Below, in pieces: positions 18,001 through 21,397 of a stretch of 21,397 nucleotides of DNA. Numbering within the stretch: position 1 is the stretch's first letter; every line of letters begins with the position of its first letter. This stretch comes from Actinomycetota bacterium (lineage in GTDB: Bacteria > Actinomycetota > Actinomycetes > Nanopelagicales > Nanopelagicaceae), in the NCBI GenBank assembly GCA_010028225.1, contig RGOY01000007.1, positions 1-21,397 on the forward strand, written 5' to 3'. The translations under genes were made by a program, and so were the position numbers. The notes under the pieces are model-generated. The model was not told the origin of the DNA and ran no database searches. It saw nothing but the letters and a program-made list of their open reading frames with translations.

Positions 18001-21000
18001 TCCAGCGACAAATGCTGGGATAACGCTCAATACCAGCACCGGTCGGATCACCATCGGTAGCACTGTTGGGCAAGGGACTTACTACGAGACGATTACTGCG
18101 ACAGATATTTACGGTTTCACCGATAGCGTCGTTGTCACATTAATCGTCAATGCAAAGATGGCGCTCACTGTCACATCAGGGATCATAAATACCTTAGGTC
18201 GCACAACCCCGTACACAATCACATCACTCACTGGCGGCACTGATACCAAGACTTATGTCATCACTAGTGTCACCACTGGGGGATTAGTAACAATCAGTGA
18301 AACAAATGGAGTTGTCACTGTCTCAGGTTCGCTCGCAGCCGGCAGTTATATCGAAACCATTACCGTCACTGATGTTGCAGGAGATACCGCAACTGAGACT
18401 GTCTCGATAACTGTTAACTCGTCGGTGGATCTCACTGCAGGTTCTAACATCATCACGACAGTCGGGCGGGCCGAATCTTCTACCGCTTTTGTTGGCGTTG
18501 GCGGAACTGGAGTAAAACGATTCTCGATTAGTACGAACTCCCATGGAATCACCATCGATTCTGTGACCGGTATCGTCTATGCAACTGGTGCTACTGCGGG
18601 AATATTCACTGAGACTGTAACTGTCAGTGATGCACTTGGCGCTACCAGCGAGACCCGGATAGTCGTAACCGTCAATGCCAGACCTGATATCAATGCGATT
18701 TCTTCACTTGGCTCGACATTCGGATCGTCAAGGACTTTCACTGCCGTCACTTTGACTGGCGGCTCATCACCTTTCACCTACTCGATCTCAAACAACATCG
18801 ATAGCTTCACGATTAACGCTAGCAATGGCCAGGTGACTGTCTCGGGTTCGCTCGCTGTTGGCACATATTCATTTAGAGTGACAATTACCGATCAGTTTGG
18901 TTACACCGATAGCGCAACTGTCTCTTTCACCGTCAATGGAGCGCTTACTCTCACGGCTCCCGCTGATGAGACGAGTACTGCAGGATTCACGAGAACGCTT
19001 TCTGCCTCGAGTGCATCCGGCGGCACCGGAACCAGAACTTTCTCACTCGTTTCAACCCCATCAGGGTTCTCCATTGATTCTTCTACCGGTGCAATCACCA
19101 TTGGATCCTCCGTCGTGGCAGGGACATATGCACTCACGGTCCGTGTAACTGACTCCATCGGTGTTACTGCTGACGATGGCATCAACATCGTAGTTAGCAC
19201 CGCGCTCTCGCTCACGATTGCCGACACTGTCATCACGACGACAACGTCACGTGGAGAGACGATTACTTCAATCTCTGCAGGTGGCGGAACCGGATCACTG
19301 CAATACTCCATTGCACCTACTGTCTCTGGAATCACAATAGATTCAACAACGGGAACTATTCGACTTAGCACTTCACTTGCTGCAGGAGAATATCTTGAGA
19401 CTGTAACTATTACAGACAGATTGAGTTACACCAAGACGTTGCTCATTCTGATTCGAGTCAATGCCAAGGCGCAGGTGGGTGGAAGTGGCTCACTCTCTAC
19501 GACGGCGGGAATCACCACGACTTTCACAGCGCTGAGCACCACTGGTGGAACAGGTGCGATCACCTTCTCACTCACCGGAAATGCGGCGGGAACAGTCAGT
19601 GAGAGTAGAACCGGTTTCTCAATCAACTCCAGCGGTGTATTGACGGTCGCTTCAACTCTGGCTTCCGATACCTACACGATCTACGTCAAAGTCACTGATT
19701 CCCTTGATATTTCAACGGTTCGCACCATAACGCTGCGGGTCAATGCCGCGATGACCTTCCAAGCATTCGACACGTTCACATCAACCTACGGTAGAAGTCA
19801 TCTGACGAATGGTTTCACTATCAATGGTGGTACTGGGACCAAGACTTTCACCATAACTTCCCTAGGAAGTGGCGTAACCATCAATGCTTCTACCGGCGCT
19901 TTGACGATTCCAAGTTCTCTCGCGATTTCGACTTACTTTGAGACTGTCACTGTCACTGATGCATCTGGTGCTACTTCAGAGACCGCAGTCGTCATCGTAA
20001 TCAATGAGACTCCCACCGTCTCGGGTCCAGATACTCTCGTCACAACTCGAGGCAAGGCCGCCACGACAACAACTAACTTCACCGGGACCTTAGGAACAAC
20101 GCCTTACACATTCACGATTACTGGCGGAGCATCCGGGATCACGATCAATCCAAGTAGTGGCCAGGTCCGTGTCGCCGAAACGACAACCGCAGGAACTTAT
20201 ACCGAGACGATAACACTGACTGATGCGCGTGGTGCAATGGCTCTGGACACGATCACTATCACCGTCAATGCCAGACCGCAGATAACTGGTGGCTCCAATA
20301 TCACCACGACCTTCTCCCGTGCTGATTCCACGAGTGCTTTCTCGACAAGTGGTGGTACCGGTGCGCTTGTCTTGACGATGACTAATACTCGAGCCCAGAT
20401 CACTTTTGATGCCGGACTCGGCGTAGTGAAAGTCGATTCGACTCTTGTGGCTGGGACTTATTACGAGACTCTCACAGTTACAGATTCCTTGGGCGAGACA
20501 GCGACACAGATGGTGACGATTCTGGTCAATCAGTCGGTCGCGATTGCAAATGTTGGACCAGTTCGAACAACGGTTGGGTACTCAAGAACTAGCGCGCCAT
20601 TCACCGCAACTCTAGGAACCGGCTCAAAGACATTCTCGATGACTCAATTCCAATCAGGTCTAACAATTGGCGCAACAACTGGTCGAGTTACCGTTGATTC
20701 TGCCGTTCCTGTCGGCACTTATCTTGAATCGATTACTGCAACTGACGCTCTTGGAGTATCGACCTCAATCACCGTAACAATCATCGTTGCCGATACCGTC
20801 GTGCTCACCGCAGGCTCGAATATCTCGACAACGAAGGGTGTTACACGAAGTTCGCTCGCTTTCCAGGCGGTAGGTGGCACCGAAACGATCACATACACCT
20901 TAAATAATCCGCCAGCTGGAATCACCATCGACTCTCGAACAGGTGTAGTGAGCGTTGCAAGCAATGTCGCATCCGCAGGAACAATCTATGAGACCGTGAC

Positions 21001-21397
21001 AGCAACCGATGTGATGGGCTCATCTGATTCAAAATCAATCACAATCGTCATTTATGCCGCAGTTGCGATCACTGGTGACACTCAAGTCACGACAACTCGT
21101 GGCCGCGCAGAGTCCACGAGTGTCTATGCCATCACAGGTGGTGCTGGTGGATATGTCTTCACTATCTCACCAGTTGTCAGCGGAATCTCCATTAACTCAA
21201 CCACAGGGCGAGTGACAATTGCTAGCACAACTGCGGCGGGTGTCTATCGCGAGACGATCACTCTCACCGATTCTGAGGGCGCAACAACGAGCATCTCTCT
21301 CTTGGTCACGGTTAACAGAGAGCTATCAATTGATACAAACACTGTCTACGCAACGACTCGCTTGACCTCGAGAACCTTTACTGCTTTCACCGTCGAT
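11912..21397 (+). CDS. Giant secreted repeat protein with InlB-type and Ig-like repeats (3' end outside window)
   Basis: A single uninterrupted frame of 3,162 codons that runs past the window end, so the protein is larger than this. Layout by residue: signal peptide 1-43; one Ig-like He_PIG-type repeat about 46-136; BIG2-like domain about 144-231 with C189 and C207, which appear to be its only cysteines; Pro/Glu/Ser linker about 233-283; 14 InlB-type repeats 296-1302; He_PIG-type repeats from 1303 onward. The body is Thr/Ser-rich, predicted all beta, with no membrane helix after the signal. This is the make-up of a cell-surface adhesin or filament; the ligand is unknown and no enzyme domain is visible. 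The start is ATG 11912; GTG 11900 is the only other likely start before an in-frame TAG at 11891, and neither has a good Shine-Dalgarno. The anchor cannot be seen. It may be regulated through the structured leader. Confidence 0.93.
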   Translation, partial: MFRSTGLINLRSILADRIARGLVAIFAVTLLQGIFTGPEVVFADESPAIEISAPTITTTFGEEASGVISAVGGTPGYTFGYTGSVPGVSFAYIDSTSVGVQVAANAPPGTYRETITATDIANKRSAAPFEIRILKAPRTIQVIAPLSSLNQEETMSLTTIVDSTIRDELKPIMSNDGVLSYQSSTPSICSVNQNTGEVKAIAPSGQCQITATVVGGTYFENATSNFSLSVATPPPEQTPPAQQEPITPTSEPSPSPTSEPTPEPSSEPTPEPTPSSDEAAEVPMTMSSFSASNSATLIFQSNNGSGTSTTQIEGGPANLTANPFTRIGYTFLGWSTDSSASTPLYLDQSSFSFSSDETLYAIWQIDTFTISVNFNDQGTVTPSTRVVNYGENVTFTFQPNNGATVRSVLVNGLPVTNLSIFYDSNGATSGTAPPATLVVSGSSYTPENNPGNLQKTGFVFSGWTTVLNDAATLVTDSISISTNTTLYARWTVATYTITLTTTAGGTVSPSTSSTVQYGETVTYYFAAGAEKQIQKIVVNGVSQGAISSYTFGSVAMNHTLDVFFETVTYPVYFNANGGTGGTTVQVYKGANAIDSAPAVTRAGYTFLGWSQDGTYLVTNLQITTQAETVTALWQLNSYPVTFDVNGGTGESITVSIEYGANALSYESKPATTREGYTFAGWGVDTVTAVASHTVTETKTLYAIWSPQSYPVTFDANGGTNETGTSSSITQVTYGSNAIPLAPVVTRAGHTLRGWSIDGTNIVTTYPIIETTTLRALWQADTFAINLVQTTGGTLAATIGGAISYGGSETVSITAASGYYIWDVLVNGVSIGAVSQKVFNNVTAAETITAVFKKTTIVVTASKVGNGTISPSGANSVAVTFASAGSISFTFEAVSGYHLDTVTVGGVIVPVTGNSLTLSGLRDDTAVIAYFVIDTFLIVATADPGGSISPSGNVSVNSGSNQRFTITTNPGYTFFKIEVDEFEEPTTLRNGLPTFTFENVQLNHTIRAFFNINSYNVTTSAGANGSISPLGTRSLEYGTRDTITITPNVGYKVANVTVNGVSVGSVTQYIIESVTGTTTIVATFTIETFTIVASAGAGGSITDSGTTIVSYGASKTYTFTPSTNYHVKDVLINGVSVGAKASHTFSSVTANQTISVTFELDTYTIIFRANGGSSDSTAVFSHGSNIIASAPTVTRTGYRFLGFSTTLNDSLTIVASRSATANETLFAFWQIETYTITFNPNGGSLASGQLSQIVNYGTEVIALAPTLTRSGFTFAGWTIDSPTLITSHIAVADTTIIALWVVNVALSGDTLITTTQGRSESLTPVTSGGLGVKTYTISGVNSALNFSIDAATGKLTIPSTVPQGTYYETITATDSAGVTASRVITILVNPPVTLSGGGAIITTAGRAESSVAFTAIGGTGALTFTISGSVAGVTVTSLGVVKVDSLTPSGVYNLTVTATDSLGMSDSESISITVNARIEITGSAMLFTTVGRALDSPQYLVTGGTGAITFSLSGTHESITINSSTGIIRVDSTLPAGTYYETITATDTLLQTDTHLVTITVNAGMAIIGSASIQSTQGRQYQPTIYGVSGGTTPYIFTITSGTAGITINTSGQLTIAETVNAGTYYETITVTDTSGATAIKALTILVNPAITITGGSNETTTAGRADSTSAFVITGGTGELSFALTPTITGITGNVTETRIVIASNTAPGTYLVTLTATDERGDTEAVTVVIVVNPAVTFSSAPTLQSTLGRAWTFPRVSGLGGTGTLGYSILTPTDSITINPVTGQISVTNQIPVGTYSITVIATDEFLETGSIQINVVINPLMTFDAVDSLVTTQGLAKSTSAITVTGGTAPKVFSITGGPGISIDSVTGVVTVSSAKVAGTYIETITVTDSVGATTQDTITIIVNGPLTITQGSNITTTYGRSDSSTPFTSGGGTGLRTFTISGTNPGITVDQDGRVQVSANAIPGTYMETVSVTDQLNVVETRSITIIINETVTFRATGALKTTLNRLRNFDSVTVTGGTGPITYSYPATNAGITLNTSTGRITIGSTVGQGTYYETITATDIYGFTDSVVVTLIVNAKMALTVTSGIINTLGRTTPYTITSLTGGTDTKTYVITSVTTGGLVTISETNGVVTVSGSLAAGSYIETITVTDVAGDTATETVSITVNSSVDLTAGSNIITTVGRAESSTAFVGVGGTGVKRFSISTNSHGITIDSVTGIVYATGATAGIFTETVTVSDALGATSETRIVVTVNARPDINAISSLGSTFGSSRTFTAVTLTGGSSPFTYSISNNIDSFTINASNGQVTVSGSLAVGTYSFRVTITDQFGYTDSATVSFTVNGALTLTAPADETSTAGFTRTLSASSASGGTGTRTFSLVSTPSGFSIDSSTGAITIGSSVVAGTYALTVRVTDSIGVTADDGINIVVSTALSLTIADTVITTTTSRGETITSISAGGGTGSLQYSIAPTVSGITIDSTTGTIRLSTSLAAGEYLETVTITDRLSYTKTLLILIRVNAKAQVGGSGSLSTTAGITTTFTALSTTGGTGAITFSLTGNAAGTVSESRTGFSINSSGVLTVASTLASDTYTIYVKVTDSLDISTVRTITLRVNAAMTFQAFDTFTSTYGRSHLTNGFTINGGTGTKTFTITSLGSGVTINASTGALTIPSSLAISTYFETVTVTDASGATSETAVVIVINETPTVSGPDTLVTTRGKAATTTTNFTGTLGTTPYTFTITGGASGITINPSSGQVRVAETTTAGTYTETITLTDARGAMALDTITITVNARPQITGGSNITTTFSRADSTSAFSTSGGTGALVLTMTNTRAQITFDAGLGVVKVDSTLVAGTYYETLTVTDSLGETATQMVTILVNQSVAIANVGPVRTTVGYSRTSAPFTATLGTGSKTFSMTQFQSGLTIGATTGRVTVDSAVPVGTYLESITATDALGVSTSITVTIIVADTVVLTAGSNISTTKGVTRSSLAFQAVGGTETITYTLNNPPAGITIDSRTGVVSVASNVASAGTIYETVTATDVMGSSDSKSITIVIYAAVAITGDTQVTTTRGRAESTSVYAITGGAGGYVFTISPVVSGISINSTTGRVTIASTTAAGVYRETITLTDSEGATTSISLLVTVNRELSIDTNTVYATTRLTSRTFTAFTVD
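12047..12319 (+). repeat. Isolated N-terminal He_PIG-type repeat
   Basis: About 90 residues starting SPAIEIS match the pattern of the distal array: TITTTFGEEAS, then GGTPGYTF, then PPGTYRETITATD. It lacks the usual TG before the last third and ends in ILKAP rather than VN. It is separated from the other copies by about 3.5 kb of unrelated domains. Confidence 0.75.
12608..12760 (+). repeat. Pro/Glu/Ser-rich linker
   Basis: About 50 residues dominated by P, E, S and T with repeated TSEP, TPEP and SSEP units. It probably forms an extended spacer separating the N-terminal head from the InlB block. No cell-wall sorting motif is present in it. Confidence 0.8.
12797..15817 (+). repeat. Block of 14 InlB-type repeats of two families
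   Basis: Seven copies resemble the Listeria-Bacteroides repeat (Flg_new): VTFDANGG, then YG, then TRAGYTFxGW, ending LYAxW. They start at 12797, 13166, 13613, 13820, 14033, 15392 and 15605. Seven copies resemble the divergent InlB B-repeat: xGGSISPSG, then YG, then VxVNGVSVG, ending NHTIxxxF. They start at 13010, 13391, 14252, 14471, 14711, 14948 and 15170. Order is F D F D F F F D D D D D F F. The copy at 13010 is short, losing its last third where it joins the next unit. Such repeats build rigid beta-rich stalks in surface proteins. Confidence 0.85.
15818..21397 (+). repeat. Array of 21 complete He_PIG-type Ig-like repeats plus a partial 22nd
   Basis: Unit starts are 15818, 16079, 16337, 16598, 16856, 17117, 17378, 17636, 17894, 18155, 18422, 18680, 18941, 19202, 19466, 19748, 20009, 20273, 20534, 20795, 21059 and 21320 (cut by the window end). 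Lengths are 86-89 residues except the unit at 19466, which has 94. The consensus pattern is a TTxGRAxS segment, GGTGxxTFxI, GITIxxxTGxVxV, AGTYYETITxTDSxGAT, and a terminal ITIxVN. Copies are diverged in DNA but keep key Gly, Thr and Asp positions. These are beta-sandwich domains typical of adhesin stalks. Confidence 0.88.

Noticed and set aside
18901..19371. A 156-codon open frame on the - strand inside the giant gene
   Set aside because: It lies antisense to the repeats, and similar antisense frames recur throughout the array because of its Thr/Val/Ile codon pattern. It has no recognisable domain and is a shadow of the real frame.
15818..21397. Possible CRISPR or satellite-like DNA repeat array
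   Set aside because: The periodicity of about 261 bp is a protein repeat: the copies are diverged in DNA, in frame and continuous with the giant coding region. There are no short identical repeats with unique spacers.

Overview
The window looks like chromosome from an actinobacterium of moderate, roughly half, GC content. The reasons are the actinobacterial style of the complex I subunits (long C-terminal tails on NuoH and NuoJ), a long-chain polyprenyl diphosphate synthase fused to the end of the nuo operon, and the dense ATGA-type start/stop overlaps. A low-GC aquatic actinobacterium (Nanopelagicales-like) is my guess, but the sequence alone does not prove the lineage.

Region 1 (2-10170, + strand) is the distal half of the nuo operon: the C-terminal part of nuoG (cut by the window start), then nuoH, I, J, K, L, M and N in canonical order, then a polyprenyl diphosphate synthase. 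Genes overlap by 4-8 bp or are separated by 0-3 bp, so this is one translationally coupled transcript. NuoG and NuoI belong to the peripheral electron-transfer arm. NuoH, J, K, L, M and N form the membrane proton-pumping arm. The prenyl synthase probably makes the menaquinone side chain, so quinone supply is encoded next to the quinone reductase.

Region 2 (10138-11541, - strand) holds yajQ followed by rarD, 12 bp apart and probably co-transcribed. The 3' end of rarD overlaps the 3' end of the prenyl synthase by 33 bp in convergent orientation.

Region 3 (11542-11911) is an intergenic stretch of about 370 bp between the divergent yajQ and the giant gene. It has no convincing gene. It does have several inverted repeats, a hairpin-plus-T8 arrangement resembling an attenuator, and three TGAGCG copies that can pair with three CGCTCA copies.

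Region 4 (11912-21397, + strand) is one uninterrupted reading frame of 3,162 codons that runs off the window end. It encodes a secreted, Thr/Ser-rich giant repeat protein. In order it has a signal peptide, one Ig-like (He_PIG-type) repeat, a BIG2-like domain holding what appear to be its only two cysteines, a Pro/Glu/Ser linker, a block of 14 InlB-type repeats of two kinds (7 Flg_new-like and 7 divergent InlB-like), then 21 complete He_PIG-type repeats of very regular 86-94 residue length and the start of a 22nd. It is most likely a cell-surface adhesin or stalk. Its C-terminus, and so its anchor, lies outside the window.

The respiratory genes are ordinary. The unusual content is the giant gene and its structured leader.
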